A stretch of DNA of 42,269 nucleotides from an uncultured Clostridia bacterium (GCA_947594935.1 CANQEM010000011.1:1-42269); one strand, 5' to 3'; shown: positions 19,266-28,296, counted from the stretch's first letter. Numbers and translations are program-made. Notes: a model not told the origin generated them from the letters alone.

Positions 19266-19740
19266 ATTTTTTTATTGATAAAATTTTGTATTTCATCACA
19301 CCTGCTGGTGCATTAACTTCTACAACTTGGTTCTTTCTTGCTCCTAAAAGTGCTGCACCTAGTGGTGATTCATTTGAAATTTTGTTTTCTGCAAGATTTA
19401 CTTCTGTTGAACCTACAATTGTATAATCTATTTTTTCATTGAATTCTAAGTCATTTACTCTTACAACATTTCCTATTTGAACTGTTTCTGTGTCAATTTC
19501 TTTTTCATCAATAATTTTAGCATGTCTTAATTTATTTTCTAATTCAGCAATCTTAACTTCATTTTCAGCTTGTGCTGTTTTGGCTTCGTCATATTCAGAG
19601 TTTTCTGATAAATCTCCAAAGCCAAGAGCAATCTTTATTCTTTCTGCAATATCTGCTCTTTTTTCTGTTTTTAAATAATTTAATTCACTTTCTAGTTTGT
19701 CATATCCTTCTTGTGTAAGGATTACGTCCTTTTCTTCCAT
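19264..19740 (-). CDS. greA: Transcription elongation factor GreA
   Basis: Binds the RNA polymerase secondary channel and stimulates cleavage of backtracked RNA. 158 residues: N-terminal coiled coil (about 1-75) with the acidic tip DLSENSEYDEAK, then the C-terminal FKBP-like domain with SPLGAALLGA. The ATG at 19740 is used; an ATG two codons upstream touches the Shine-Dalgarno GAAAGGA. It has its own promoter and ends in the terminator shared with deoD. Confidence 0.96.
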   Translation of the reverse strand: MEEKDVILTQEGYDKLESELNYLKTEKRADIAERIKIALGFGDLSENSEYDEAKTAQAENEVKIAELENKLRHAKIIDEKEIDTETVQIGNVVRVNDLEFNEKIDYTIVGSTEVNLAENKISNESPLGAALLGARKNQVVEVNAPAGVMKYKILSIKK

Positions 19741-19777
19741 GTTCATCTTCCTTTCACGTTTTTAATATATGTATTCT

Positions 19778-19806
19778 ATCTTAAATCACAATTCTAAATT
19801 TGTCAA
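19778..19806 (-). promoter_or_regulatory. Promoter of greA
   Basis: Minus strand TTGACA (19801-19806), 17 bp, TAAGAT (19778-19783). The -35 overlaps the pgsA stop codon. Confidence 0.65.
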
Positions 19807-20399
19807 GCCTTTTTTAAAAATTTTTCTCCACCTTTTACATAGTCAATTCCTGAAAAGATTGTTGCAATTGTTTGAACAATCATCATAATAGTTACAACAG
19901 CATTTAAAACTAAATCAGAGCCACGCAATAGTCCTAAAAAGCACTCTCCAAAGGCGTAAGTATCAACAAATGCTAAAATTATTGCAATCATTTGTGTTAC
20001 TGTTTTAAGTTTGCCCCATTTTGAAGCAGCTATAACTTTTCCACCTTTTTCTACAACAACTAATCTATAACCTGAAACTATGAACTCTCTTGCTAGAACT
20101 ATAATTGGTATCCAAGCTGGTAATTTCTGCATTTCAACTAACATCATCATTGCTGCAAGTACAAGTATTTTATCAGCTAATGGGTCTAAGAATTTTCCGA
20201 AAGTTGTAATTTGATTTTTTGACCTTGCAATATATCCATCTAATTTATCTGTAATTGACGCCACAATGAAAATTAAGTCAATTATTAAACATGTTATTGG
20301 AATTCCATATATCTTCCCTTCAAGCCCTAAAAATGGAATTATAACCATAATTGGAACTAAAATAATTCTAAATATTGTTAATTTGTTTGCTAAGTTCAT
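19803..20399 (-). CDS. pgsA: CDP-diacylglycerol--glycerol-3-phosphate 3-phosphatidyltransferase
   Basis: Makes phosphatidylglycerol phosphate at the membrane, the committed step to phosphatidylglycerol. 198 residues with several membrane helices. The CDP-alcohol phosphotransferase signature is present as DKLDGYIARS followed by TTFGKFLDPLADK, i.e. D-x2-DG-x2-AR-x8-G-x3-D-x3-D. It lies 26 bases downstream of ctpA in the same direction; its ATG follows GGGAAAGG. Confidence 0.94.
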   Translation of the reverse strand: MNLANKLTIFRIILVPIMVIIPFLGLEGKIYGIPITCLIIDLIFIVASITDKLDGYIARSKNQITTFGKFLDPLADKILVLAAMMMLVEMQKLPAWIPIIVLAREFIVSGYRLVVVEKGGKVIAASKWGKLKTVTQMIAIILAFVDTYAFGECFLGLLRGSDLVLNAVVTIMMIVQTIATIFSGIDYVKGGEKFLKKA

Positions 20400-20425
20400 A
20401 ATTTGCTCAACCTTTCCCTTTTATT

Positions 20426-21634
20426 TTACTGTGCAACTATTTCTTTTGCTTTTTGAAGTTGCGTGTCCTTTTCTTCTGGTATCTCTGTTTCTTTCTTTAA
20501 TTCATCTGGCAACTCTACTTCTACATCTGGGTGAATTCCCGCTTTGTTTATTTTATTATGCTTAGGTGTTTGATATTCCTGAGTTGTAATCTTTATTCCA
20601 CCAAGATCTTTAACTGAAAATACTTCTTGAATTATGCCCTTTCCAAATGTGGTTGTTCCAACAATTTTAGCTTTCTCATAATCCTGTAATGCTCCTGCTA
20701 AAATTTCAGAAGCACTTGCTGTATTTTTGTTTGTAAGTATTACAAGTGGTATATCAATAATTGGGTCTTCTTCTGACTTTCTTTCAGTTTCTGCACCATT
20801 TTTATCCACTTCATATATAATGGTTTTGCCTTTTTCTAACATATAATCTGCTATTTTAACAGCTTCATCAACAATTCCTCCACCATTATCTCTTAAATCT
20901 AAAATCAATCTTGACATATTTTGTGCTTTTAACTGATTATATATTTCCTTAAAATCTTCTGCTGTTCCTTCATCAAAAGATTCAAATTTGATATATCCAA
21001 TTCCGTTTTCTAACATTTTGCCTTCAACTGGGTTTACTTTAACTCTTTCTATTTTTACTGTGAAAGTTTTTGTCTCGCCATCTCTTTCAATTGTTAGATT
21101 AACTTCTGAGCCTTCTTCGCCTTTCATGTCATCTGATACAACTGATAAATCTTCTGCTGTGTATGTTTTATCATTTAGACTGATAATATAATCATTTGGT
21201 AGAATTCCAGCTTTTTCGGCTGGCGAATCTTTCATAAGTCCTACTATTTTTATTTTGTCCGCTTCTCTATCTGCCATCATATACACACCAATTCCAACAA
21301 ACTTACCTCTTGCATCATCTAGGTATTCTTGGAATTCTTCTTCTGTAATATATTCTGTGTATGGATCCCCAAGACCTTCTATATACCCTTTGATTGCCCC
21401 TTCTCTTAATTTGTTATTATCAACATCTCCTAGATAATATTTGTCGATAATTCCTTTAAATGTGTATAAATCTGATGAAACTTCCCCTATTTCTTTTCTA
21501 GTTAATAAAAATAAATTTCCATCATTTTCTATGTAAGCATATAGCCCAATTGTTGTAAGTAAAAAAGTTATAAATGCTGTTAATATTACAAGCATAATGG
21601 TTCTATACACTCTGCAAATTGTTTTATCGTCCAT
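20426..21634 (-). CDS. ctpA: C-terminal processing peptidase (S41, CtpA/CtpB type)
   Basis: Secreted, membrane-anchored carboxyl-terminal protease. 402 residues: membrane anchor about 12-33, PDZ domain about 105-200, then the S41 catalytic domain. Catalytic serine is S309 in NTASASE, lysine K332 in TTFGKG, with Q336 completing the triad; DLRDNGGG is at 246-253. In B. subtilis CtpB processes the SpoIVFA signalling protein during sporulation, and its gene lies near ftsEX as here. Given the spoVA genes in this window a sporulation role is possible but not shown. Its own promoter lies in the preceding terminator. Confidence 0.94.
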   Translation of the reverse strand: MDDKTICRVYRTIMLVILTAFITFLLTTIGLYAYIENDGNLFLLTRKEIGEVSSDLYTFKGIIDKYYLGDVDNNKLREGAIKGYIEGLGDPYTEYITEEEFQEYLDDARGKFVGIGVYMMADREADKIKIVGLMKDSPAEKAGILPNDYIISLNDKTYTAEDLSVVSDDMKGEEGSEVNLTIERDGETKTFTVKIERVKVNPVEGKMLENGIGYIKFESFDEGTAEDFKEIYNQLKAQNMSRLILDLRDNGGGIVDEAVKIADYMLEKGKTIIYEVDKNGAETERKSEEDPIIDIPLVILTNKNTASASEILAGALQDYEKAKIVGTTTFGKGIIQEVFSVKDLGGIKITTQEYQTPKHNKINKAGIHPDVEVELPDELKKETEIPEEKDTQLQKAKEIVAQ

Positions 21635-21667
21635 GTAACCTCACTCCTATTTATTTTTGCCTTTAAC

Positions 21668-21696
21668 ATATTACCACAAAAGCGAATAAATTTCAA
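21668..21696 (-). promoter_or_regulatory. Promoter of ctpA-pgsA
   Basis: Minus strand TTGAAA (21691-21696), 17 bp, TAATAT (21668-21673) with extended TGG. The -35 is inside the loop of the upstream terminator hairpin. Confidence 0.6.
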
Positions 21697-21709
21697 ATCT
21701 TTATTCGCT
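21681..21709 (-). terminator. Terminator after the ftsEX-hydrolase operon
   Basis: AGCGAATAAA (21681-21690) pairs with TTTATTCGCT (21700-21709), a 10-bp stem with a 9-base loop. On the minus strand it is followed by TTTTG. Confidence 0.68.
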
Positions 21710-21756
21710 TAAATTTTATATTATATACTATGCTTTTGTTTTCCTATAAAATACTC

Positions 21757-23019
21757 TTATGGTAAATAATTATATGGGTTTCTACGGTTGCTGTAAGTTC
21801 CTGGGGCCGTTCTTACCTCAAAGTGTAAGTGTGGTCCTGATGAATTTCCTGTGCTACCTACTCTCATTATTTGTTGCCCCTGTTTTACCTCTTCCCCTTG
21901 TGATACACAAATTGAACCAGCTTGACCATGTGCATATAAAGTATATAAGCCATTTGGATGTGCAATTACAACATAATTTCCATAGCTTGTTGTTAAAGCA
22001 TGTGTTTCAGAAACAACTCCATCTGCAACAGCATAAACTGGTTGCCCACTTATACCACCACATCCAAAGTCAACAGCACCATGAACCGCACCAGTTGAAT
22101 AATACCAACCTGTTGTTACAGTAGCATAAGCCCCTGGTACTGGGTAAATAAATCCGCTTGAACTTGTGCTAGTTGATGGTGCACTGCTTCCAGAAGAAGC
22201 ACTTCCACCAGAAGCTGTACTACCATTTGAAGGAGTTTTATTTGCTTGGTTTTGTCTTTCCTGCATTTTTCTCAAAGCTTCTTGAACTGCTGCTTGATGA
22301 GCTAAAATTTGTTGGTCAATTGCTACGTTATCACGTTTAATTTCATCAATTCTATCTTGTAACTTTTTCTCATCTTCTGATAATTGATTTACTTTTTCTT
22401 GTTTTTCTGCTCTTGCAGTTTCAAGCTTAGCTGCAATATCTTTCTTGCTTGTTCTTGCTGTTGTTAATTGCTCTTTGCTTTCTTCTAACTCTTTTTTAGT
22501 TTTTTCTATTTCATTTTTCTTTTTATCAATTTCATCTAATAGAGAAACATCACATTCAGCAATTTCAGATATTACATAGTAACTAGAAATAAAATCTGTA
22601 ACATTATCTGATGATAATAATACATCTAAATAATTTGTTTCCCCCGCTTCATATAGAGCGATAATTCTTTCTTCTAATATTTTTTGTTGATTTTCATAGT
22701 CTTTTTGTGCTTGGCTAAGTTTTGCTGTTGTGTCTTGAATTTTTGCATTAGCCTCAGAGATTTGTCCGTCCAATGTTTGAATTTCGCCTTCATATTCATC
22801 TATCTGGCTATCTAATTCTGATACTTGTTTTGCGGTTTCATTTTTTTCAGCTGTAACTTTCTCTTTTTCGGTTTCTACTTCTTTTATTTCTTCATTATTG
22901 CTACTTTTCTGGTTGTTCAACCTCTGCTCCTCAGCATCAACTGCAAGTGAAATAACGGGGCTACTTACTAGCATTAAAATTAGTAAAATTCCTACAACTT
23001 TTCTACTTATGTTTTTCAT
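21757..23019 (-). CDS. Secreted coiled-coil M23 peptidoglycan hydrolase (PcsB/CwlO/EnvC-like), copy 2
   Basis: Likely FtsEX-activated cell-wall hydrolase. 420 residues: signal peptide with probable cleavage after about residue 28, long coiled coil (about 30-250), Ser/Gly-rich linker, and a C-terminal LytM domain with the zinc set HGAVDF (His...Asp) and HLHFEV (HxH), so it should be catalytically active. The coiled coil contains ALYEAGETNYLDVLLSS and VISEIAECD, shared with the next gene upstream (copy 1), so the two are tandem paralogues. The gene follows copy 1 by 15 bases and ends the ftsE-ftsX-hydrolase operon. Confidence 0.92.
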   Translation of the reverse strand: MKNISRKVVGILLILMLVSSPVISLAVDAEEQRLNNQKSSNNEEIKEVETEKEKVTAEKNETAKQVSELDSQIDEYEGEIQTLDGQISEANAKIQDTTAKLSQAQKDYENQQKILEERIIALYEAGETNYLDVLLSSDNVTDFISSYYVISEIAECDVSLLDEIDKKKNEIEKTKKELEESKEQLTTARTSKKDIAAKLETARAEKQEKVNQLSEDEKKLQDRIDEIKRDNVAIDQQILAHQAAVQEALRKMQERQNQANKTPSNGSTASGGSASSGSSAPSTSTSSSGFIYPVPGAYATVTTGWYYSTGAVHGAVDFGCGGISGQPVYAVADGVVSETHALTTSYGNYVVIAHPNGLYTLYAHGQAGSICVSQGEEVKQGQQIMRVGSTGNSSGPHLHFEVRTAPGTYSNRRNPYNYLP

Positions 23020-23034
23020 ACTTTATCCTCTCCT

Positions 23035-24264
23035 CTAATTTTCTGCTGTATTTTCTTCATTGTTTTCTTCTTGTTCTTTTTGTTCTTCTTGTTGCTGTTT
23101 ATCTTCTTCTGAATTAGGCACTAAGCCAGTTGTGATATATGGCATTGGGTCAACAACTTCTCCATTTTTTCTAACCTCAAAATGAGCATGTGGTCCAGTT
23201 GAATAACCTGTTGAGCCAACCTTCAAAATTGCTTGATTACGTTTTACTTGTTCCCCTACTTCCACTAAAATTTGTGAGCCATGTGCATATAAAGTTTGCA
23301 CTCCGCCACCATGGTCAATTACAACCATATTTCCATAAGCTGCGTTATAACCAGCAGTAATTACAATTCCATCATTTGCCGCAACAAAGTTTACACCAAG
23401 AGGAGCTGAAATATCAACACCTGTATGTAACTTATAAACCTTTGTAATTGGGTGAACTCTCATTCCGTATTTTGAACTAATTTTTGTGTAACCTGGTACT
23501 GGCCATGCAAGTTCTCCACCAATATAAACTGTGTCTATTCCATTTTTTGCAAGTTCAATGATTTGTAAATTGATTTCTTTTAATGCTTGATTATACTCAT
23601 CTAACTTCTGTTGAGTTTCTTTTTCTTGTTCTGATAGTTTTGCAATATAGCTTTCTCTTAGAGTTTTAGTTGCTTGTAATACTTTTGATGCTCTTGTTTG
23701 TTTTTCTATTATTGTTGTTAATTCTTTTCTTTCTTTTTCTAATTTTGTTTTGGTATTTTCAATATTTTTCTTTCTTTCTCCAATTGTATTCAAAAGGTCT
23801 GCATCATAGTCTGCAATCTCTGAAATTACAAAATATGTAGAAAGAAAATCTGAAATGTCGCTTGAATGAACTAAAACGTCCAAGTACTGCATTTCTCCTG
23901 CTTCATATAATGCCACAATTCTGTCCTCAAAAACCTTTTTTTGACTGTCATATTTTTTCTGCTCGATTTCCTGAGTTTCTTCTAAGCCAGAAATTGTATT
24001 TTGCAAAATTTCAGCTTCTGCTGTTACTTCCTCTAATTCTGCTTCTGCTTTTTCTATTTTTTCATCCAATTTTTGAACTTGTTCTAGATTTTCAGTAATG
24101 TCTAATTGAATTCCAGAAAGTTCTTCATTAGCATCTTCGATTTGCCCTTGTAATTCCTTCTGCTGGTCTTGTAGTGATGGTGTTTCTTCTGCATCAACAG
24201 CAAGTGCAATGTTTGTACTAAAACATAGTAAGCAAATCAAAGTAACACATAAAAACTTACGCAT
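23035..24264 (-). CDS. Secreted coiled-coil M23 peptidoglycan hydrolase (PcsB/CwlO/EnvC-like), copy 1
   Basis: 409 residues. Signal peptide (about 1-22, ending ALAVDA), coiled coil (about 25-230) and a LytM domain with HTGVDIS and HAHFEV zinc ligands, followed by a Glu/Gln/Asn-rich C-terminal tail. The coiled coil has ALYEAGEMQYLDVLVHS and VISEIADYD, matching copy 2. It starts 11 bases after ftsX, the position of the FtsEX-dependent hydrolase in many Firmicutes. Coupling of its coiled coil to the FtsX extracellular loop is inferred from family knowledge (PcsB, CwlO), not shown here. Confidence 0.92.
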   Translation of the reverse strand: MRKFLCVTLICLLCFSTNIALAVDAEETPSLQDQQKELQGQIEDANEELSGIQLDITENLEQVQKLDEKIEKAEAELEEVTAEAEILQNTISGLEETQEIEQKKYDSQKKVFEDRIVALYEAGEMQYLDVLVHSSDISDFLSTYFVISEIADYDADLLNTIGERKKNIENTKTKLEKERKELTTIIEKQTRASKVLQATKTLRESYIAKLSEQEKETQQKLDEYNQALKEINLQIIELAKNGIDTVYIGGELAWPVPGYTKISSKYGMRVHPITKVYKLHTGVDISAPLGVNFVAANDGIVITAGYNAAYGNMVVIDHGGGVQTLYAHGSQILVEVGEQVKRNQAILKVGSTGYSTGPHAHFEVRKNGEVVDPMPYITTGLVPNSEEDKQQQEEQKEQEENNEENTAEN

Positions 24265-24275
24265 TTGCTACTCCT

Positions 24276-25172
24276 TTATACTTTTAAATATTTCCTCATA
24301 GAAATTACACTACCTAGTGCACCAATGCCAATTCCTAAAAGCATATATACAACAATGATTGATGAAAGCATATCTCCAAAGCCAACTAGGCTCATTCCGA
24401 TAAGCTTCATAAATGAAGCATTTACTAATTCTTGTGCTATAAAGTTATATGCTCCACCAACAAGCACAATTGAAATTGCACTAGAAATCATACCTATGAT
24501 CATACCTTCAACAATGAAAGGCCATCTTATAAAGTTATTGGTTGCACCTACATATTTCATAATTGAAATTTCTTTTCTTCTTGCATGTACTGTTAATTTT
24601 ATCGTGTTTGATATAATAAAAATTGAAATTATGATAAGTAATAGTAAAATGGCACCAGTTACAATTTTTATTCCATTTGCTAAGTGAATTAAAGTTGTGA
24701 TTGTTTCATCACTACTTGTAATTTTAGCGAAATTGTCGATTTTCCTTATCTGTTCTTGTATTTGCTGACTCTGCTCTAAGTTGTCTATTTTAACCATATA
24801 TGATGCTTTTAAAACTTCAACATTAAAGCCATTTAAAACACCCTTATCATCTTTAAGCCTTTTCTTCATAGTGTTTAAGCCATCTTCTTTTGAAATATAT
24901 TCAGCTGTGCTAACACCTTCAATTTTTCTGATGTCCTCGCCGAATTTTTGAATTTCCTCTTGTGTGGCATCAACTTTTATAAAAACTTGGAAGCCCTGCT
25001 CTGACTTGATGTTTGTTACAAAATGGTTGATGTTTTCACCTAAAATTAAGAACACACCAAAAATAATCATAGTTGCACACATTATAATCAATGATGCACC
25101 TGTTGATTTTTTGTTCTTAAATACATTACTAAGACCTTCCCCTATTAAATATCCTAATATGTTATATTTCAT
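24276..25172 (-). CDS. ftsX: Cell division ABC transporter permease FtsX
   Basis: Membrane half of the FtsEX complex, which transmits ATP hydrolysis to a cell-wall hydrolase outside. About 298 residues with four membrane helices (first near residues 25-45, the other three in the last 130 residues) and a large extracellular loop (about 45-165) between helices 1 and 2. I use the ATG at 25172 (MKYNILGYLIGEG): it gives family length, overlaps ftsE by 11 bases and has a GGCGGG-type site; a longer frame starts at 25196. Confidence 0.94.
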   Translation of the reverse strand: MKYNILGYLIGEGLSNVFKNKKSTGASLIIMCATMIIFGVFLILGENINHFVTNIKSEQGFQVFIKVDATQEEIQKFGEDIRKIEGVSTAEYISKEDGLNTMKKRLKDDKGVLNGFNVEVLKASYMVKIDNLEQSQQIQEQIRKIDNFAKITSSDETITTLIHLANGIKIVTGAILLLLIIISIFIISNTIKLTVHARRKEISIMKYVGATNNFIRWPFIVEGMIIGMISSAISIVLVGGAYNFIAQELVNASFMKLIGMSLVGFGDMLSSIIVVYMLLGIGIGALGSVISMRKYLKV

Positions 25173-25848
25173 AATCATACCCGCCTTTTTTGTCATCTCT
25201 TATGATTTTACCATTTTGAATATGGATAACTCTCTTTTTCATCTTGTCAACAATATCTTTTGCGTGTGTTGCCACAACAACTGTGGTTCCTCTCATATTT
25301 ATTTCATTTAATAAAGTCATAATATCCCAAGCTGTATCTGGGTCTAAGTTTCCAGTTGGCTCGTCCGCAATTAGCATTGATGGAGCATTTACTAACGCCC
25401 TTGCTAATGCAACTCTTTGCTGTTCACCACCTGACAATTCATTTGGATACATTTTTGCTTTGTTACTTAAACCAACCATAGACAAAATCATTGGAACTTG
25501 CCTTCTGATGTGCCTTGGTGTTGCTCTAACTATATACATTGCATACGCAACATTATCATAAACTGTTTTATCTGGTAAAAGCCTAAAATCTTGAAAAACT
25601 ACTCCCATGCTCCTTCTAAGGAATGGGATACGGCTTGGCTTTAAATATGTTGTATCTTTTCCATTTATAATGATATTACCTGATGTTGGTTCTTCTTCTT
25701 TTAGGATAAGCTTTATTAGTGTAGACTTTCCGCTCCCTGAGCTACCTACAAGAAACGCAAACTCACCTTTTTCTATGACAAAATTCGCGTTAATAACGGC
25801 ATCTGTGCCTGTATCATATTTTTTATATACTTTTCTAAATTCTATCAT
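25162..25848 (-). CDS. ftsE: Cell division ATP-binding protein FtsE
   Basis: ABC ATPase, 228 residues. Walker A GSSGSGKSTLIK, signature LSGGEQQRVALARA, Walker B with LIADEPTGNLDP and the switch histidine in ATHAKD. First gene of ftsE-ftsX-hydrolase-hydrolase, with its own promoter. Its Shine-Dalgarno AAAGGA lies in the loop of a small hairpin, 12 bases before ATG. Confidence 0.96.
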   Translation of the reverse strand: MIEFRKVYKKYDTGTDAVINANFVIEKGEFAFLVGSSGSGKSTLIKLILKEEEPTSGNIIINGKDTTYLKPSRIPFLRRSMGVVFQDFRLLPDKTVYDNVAYAMYIVRATPRHIRRQVPMILSMVGLSNKAKMYPNELSGGEQQRVALARALVNAPSMLIADEPTGNLDPDTAWDIMTLLNEINMRGTTVVVATHAKDIVDKMKKRVIHIQNGKIIRDDKKGGYDYEI

Positions 25849-25854
25849 TTTAGC

Positions 25855-25872
25855 TTTCAGTCCTTTCTGAAA
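25855..25872 (-). promoter_or_regulatory. Hairpin presenting the ftsE Shine-Dalgarno
   Basis: On the minus strand TTTCAG and CTGAAA pair around AAAGGA, so the ribosome binding site is the loop of a 6-bp hairpin. Confidence 0.4.
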
Positions 25873-25883
25873 TTTCCCCTTCT

Positions 25884-25912
25884 ATAATACCAATAAAACG
25901 TCATTTTTGCAA
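25884..25912 (-). promoter_or_regulatory. Promoter of the ftsEX operon
   Basis: Minus strand TTGCAA (25907-25912), 17 bp, TATTAT (25884-25889) with extended TGG. Confidence 0.6.
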
Positions 25913-25936
25913 TACTATTAGCCTAATTTTTATATT

Positions 25937-26863
25937 TTATACGATAAATTCTTTAACGATATTTTCGGCTGTAATTCCAAAATAGCTCATTAACTCAGTA
26001 GCTTTGCCAGATTTACCAAAAACATCTTTAATTCCTAGCCTTACTAATTTTGTTGGTTCAAGCTCTGTTAGAACTTCTGCTATTCGACTGCCTAGTCCAC
26101 CTATTATATTATGGTCCTCAACAGAAACCAATTTGCGGGTTTCTCTTGCTGATTTTACAATTATATCTCTATCAATTGGTTTTATTGTGTGTATATCAAC
26201 AACTCTTACATTTATACCTCTTTCTTTTAACATTTCTTGTGCTTTCAAACTCTCTGCCACTGTTACACCTGTTGCAAAAATTGTTCCATCTGTGCCATCC
26301 CCTATTTGAACAGCTTTTCCTATTTCAAAACTTTGATTTTCTTCATAAATTATATTTGTTGCAAGCCTTGATAAACGCAAATATACTGGTCCTTTTGTTT
26401 TTGCAATTTCTTTAACTGCCCATTTTGTTTGAACATCATCACTAACAGACATAACAGTCATGCCTGGAATACTGCTCATCAAAGCTAAATCTTCTAGCAT
26501 TTGATGTGTTGCACCATCTTCACCAACTGTTATGCCAGCATGTGTTGCACAAATTTTAACTGGTAATTCTGGGTATGCTATGCTATTGCGAATTTGGTCA
26601 TAAGCCCTCCCAGCTGCAAACATTGCAAATGTACTAGCATAAGGTATTTTGCCCGTTGTTGCAAAACCTGCTGCTGTTGCCATCATATCTTGCTCAGCAA
26701 TTCCCATGTCAAAAAATCTTTCTGGAAATTCCTTTGCAAAAAGCTCTGTTTTTGTTGCCCCTGCTAAATCTGCATCTAGCACAACAACTTGTGAATTTTC
26801 TTTTCCTAGTTCAAGTAATGCTTCCCCATAACTTTGGCGAGTAGCCTTTTTTTCCTCTTTCAT
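25937..26863 (-). CDS. Transketolase, C-terminal subunit
   Basis: The pyrimidine-binding plus C-terminal half of a split transketolase (pentose phosphate pathway, thiamine diphosphate-dependent). About 308 residues. Motifs: GIAEQDMM with the cofactor-activating glutamate, STFAMFAAGRAYDQIR, CATHAGITVGEDGATHQ, and the C-terminal domain with VEDHNIIGGLGSRI. The thiamine-pyrophosphate half (GDG motif subunit) normally precedes it but is absent here: upstream lies pilC. ATG at 26863 is 7 bases after GGAG; a GTG two codons upstream is too close. It could pair with an N-subunit encoded elsewhere. Confidence 0.9.
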   Translation of the reverse strand: MKEEKKATRQSYGEALLELGKENSQVVVLDADLAGATKTELFAKEFPERFFDMGIAEQDMMATAAGFATTGKIPYASTFAMFAAGRAYDQIRNSIAYPELPVKICATHAGITVGEDGATHQMLEDLALMSSIPGMTVMSVSDDVQTKWAVKEIAKTKGPVYLRLSRLATNIIYEENQSFEIGKAVQIGDGTDGTIFATGVTVAESLKAQEMLKERGINVRVVDIHTIKPIDRDIIVKSARETRKLVSVEDHNIIGGLGSRIAEVLTELEPTKLVRLGIKDVFGKSGKATELMSYFGITAENIVKEFIV

Positions 26864-26887
26864 ATACACACTCCTTAAAATTGTTCA

Positions 26888-26933
26888 AAAATGTCCAATA
26901 AAGCTTCCACTTTAATGGGCTATTGGACATTTT
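26888..26933 (-). terminator. Terminator of the type IV pilus operon
   Basis: A perfect 13-bp stem, AAAATGTCCAATA (26888-26900) with TATTGGACATTTT (26921-26933), has a 20-base loop. On the minus strand it ends in ATTTTTG. It separates pilC from the transketolase gene. Confidence 0.75.
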
Positions 26934-26940
26934 ATATTTT

Positions 26941-28281
26941 CTATACACCATAAGCTGAGAACAAGAAGTTACCCATGTAAACTTGTACACATGGTACTAA
27001 TACTACAATTACGAAGAATATCAAAACAACACCAACTATTGAGTAAACTATTTGTGGTAGTGCTTTCATAATCTTTCTCATGATTTCATCAATATCAACC
27101 TGCATATATTCAACAAGTTTCTCCATCATTTCTGGTAAGTCTGTTCTCATACCAATTTTTAACATCTCTGTAATCATTGGCTTGCATAAACCAGATTGTT
27201 CAAATGGCTCTATCCAAGATGTACCAAGTAAAATGTTGTTCATTGATGTTTCAATTAGTGACCTCATTACGCGGTTTTTTACAACGTTCTTACTTACGTT
27301 CATTGCCTCTTGTATACGCATACCATTTCTTAGGTTTAATAACATAGCTTTCATAAGTCTTGTAAAATCTAGTGCGAATATCAATTCACCAAATACTGGT
27401 GCTTTATATTTAAAGTGGTCAAAGTTGTATCTACCTTTTGGAGTGGAAATATAAGCTACTAAGGCTGCCACCACACCAACTATAAGTATCAAAGGTACAT
27501 ACCAGAATTTAATCGCCACGTTCATAACTTTCTGGAACCATAGAGTAATTGCTGGTAGGGTATCTTGTGTTCCTAGTTCCTCATATACTCCTTGAATTGC
27601 TGGTATAGCTACAAGTGTACCAACTACCAGCATAACAAGTAGTAAAGCAAATTGCACAATATTTGGAATTAAGATAGTTTTTAATTTCTTGTTTACTGCG
27701 TTTGTGTCATCTAGGTATTTTACTGCTTGTTCAAGTGAGTTTGTTAAAGAACCAGATAACTCTCCTACTTTAATCATGTTTACATAGATATATGGGAATA
27801 CATCTTCATAATATTCCATTGTTGTGTACATACTTTCACCGGCTTCAACGCCAGCTAATATGTCCGCAATAATTTGTCTTAATAAGCCATTGTCTGTGCT
27901 TTCTAATAGAGTTTTTAAAGCATGTATGTTGTTAAAGTTTGCTTTTTTTAGTAAATAGAAGTTCTGTGTGAAAACAACTAAATCTCTTTGTGTGATTTTT
28001 TGGGTTTGTAATAAATACATCTTTATTCTTTCACGCGCAGATAACTTGTTTCTTTCTTCTATTTCTGCTGAGTTTAAGTTTTTAAGATAATCGCTCTTTT
28101 GTAAGTTTTTCCTTTTTCTACCTTTTTGATTTCCTTGGGCATAAGGTAATCTTTCGATGCTTATTGGTAGCAAATCACTATTTTTTAGCATAGTAATCAA
28201 AATTTGCTTTGTTGGCGCTTCTACTTTATTCCTTACAATTAAACCCCTTTCTGTCATTGCTTTGTATATGTAAACTGCCAT
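26941..28281 (-). CDS. pilC: Type IV pilus inner-membrane platform protein PilC (GspF family)
   Basis: Polytopic membrane protein that couples the assembly ATPases to pilin insertion. 446 residues: basic N-terminus, then two GspF repeats (about 90-215 and 300-425), each with hydrophobic helices, e.g. NIVQFALLLVMLVVGTLVA around 205-225 and a C-terminal helix VVLIFFVIVVLVP. It contains LLKKANFNNIHAL and the glycine-containing VGELSGSL typical of the family. Last gene of the pil operon, 15 bases after pilT. Confidence 0.92.
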   Translation of the reverse strand: MAVYIYKAMTERGLIVRNKVEAPTKQILITMLKNSDLLPISIERLPYAQGNQKGRKRKNLQKSDYLKNLNSAEIEERNKLSARERIKMYLLQTQKITQRDLVVFTQNFYLLKKANFNNIHALKTLLESTDNGLLRQIIADILAGVEAGESMYTTMEYYEDVFPYIYVNMIKVGELSGSLTNSLEQAVKYLDDTNAVNKKLKTILIPNIVQFALLLVMLVVGTLVAIPAIQGVYEELGTQDTLPAITLWFQKVMNVAIKFWYVPLILIVGVVAALVAYISTPKGRYNFDHFKYKAPVFGELIFALDFTRLMKAMLLNLRNGMRIQEAMNVSKNVVKNRVMRSLIETSMNNILLGTSWIEPFEQSGLCKPMITEMLKIGMRTDLPEMMEKLVEYMQVDIDEIMRKIMKALPQIVYSIVGVVLIFFVIVVLVPCVQVYMGNFLFSAYGV

Positions 28282-28296
28282 TTGAGGATCCCCTTT

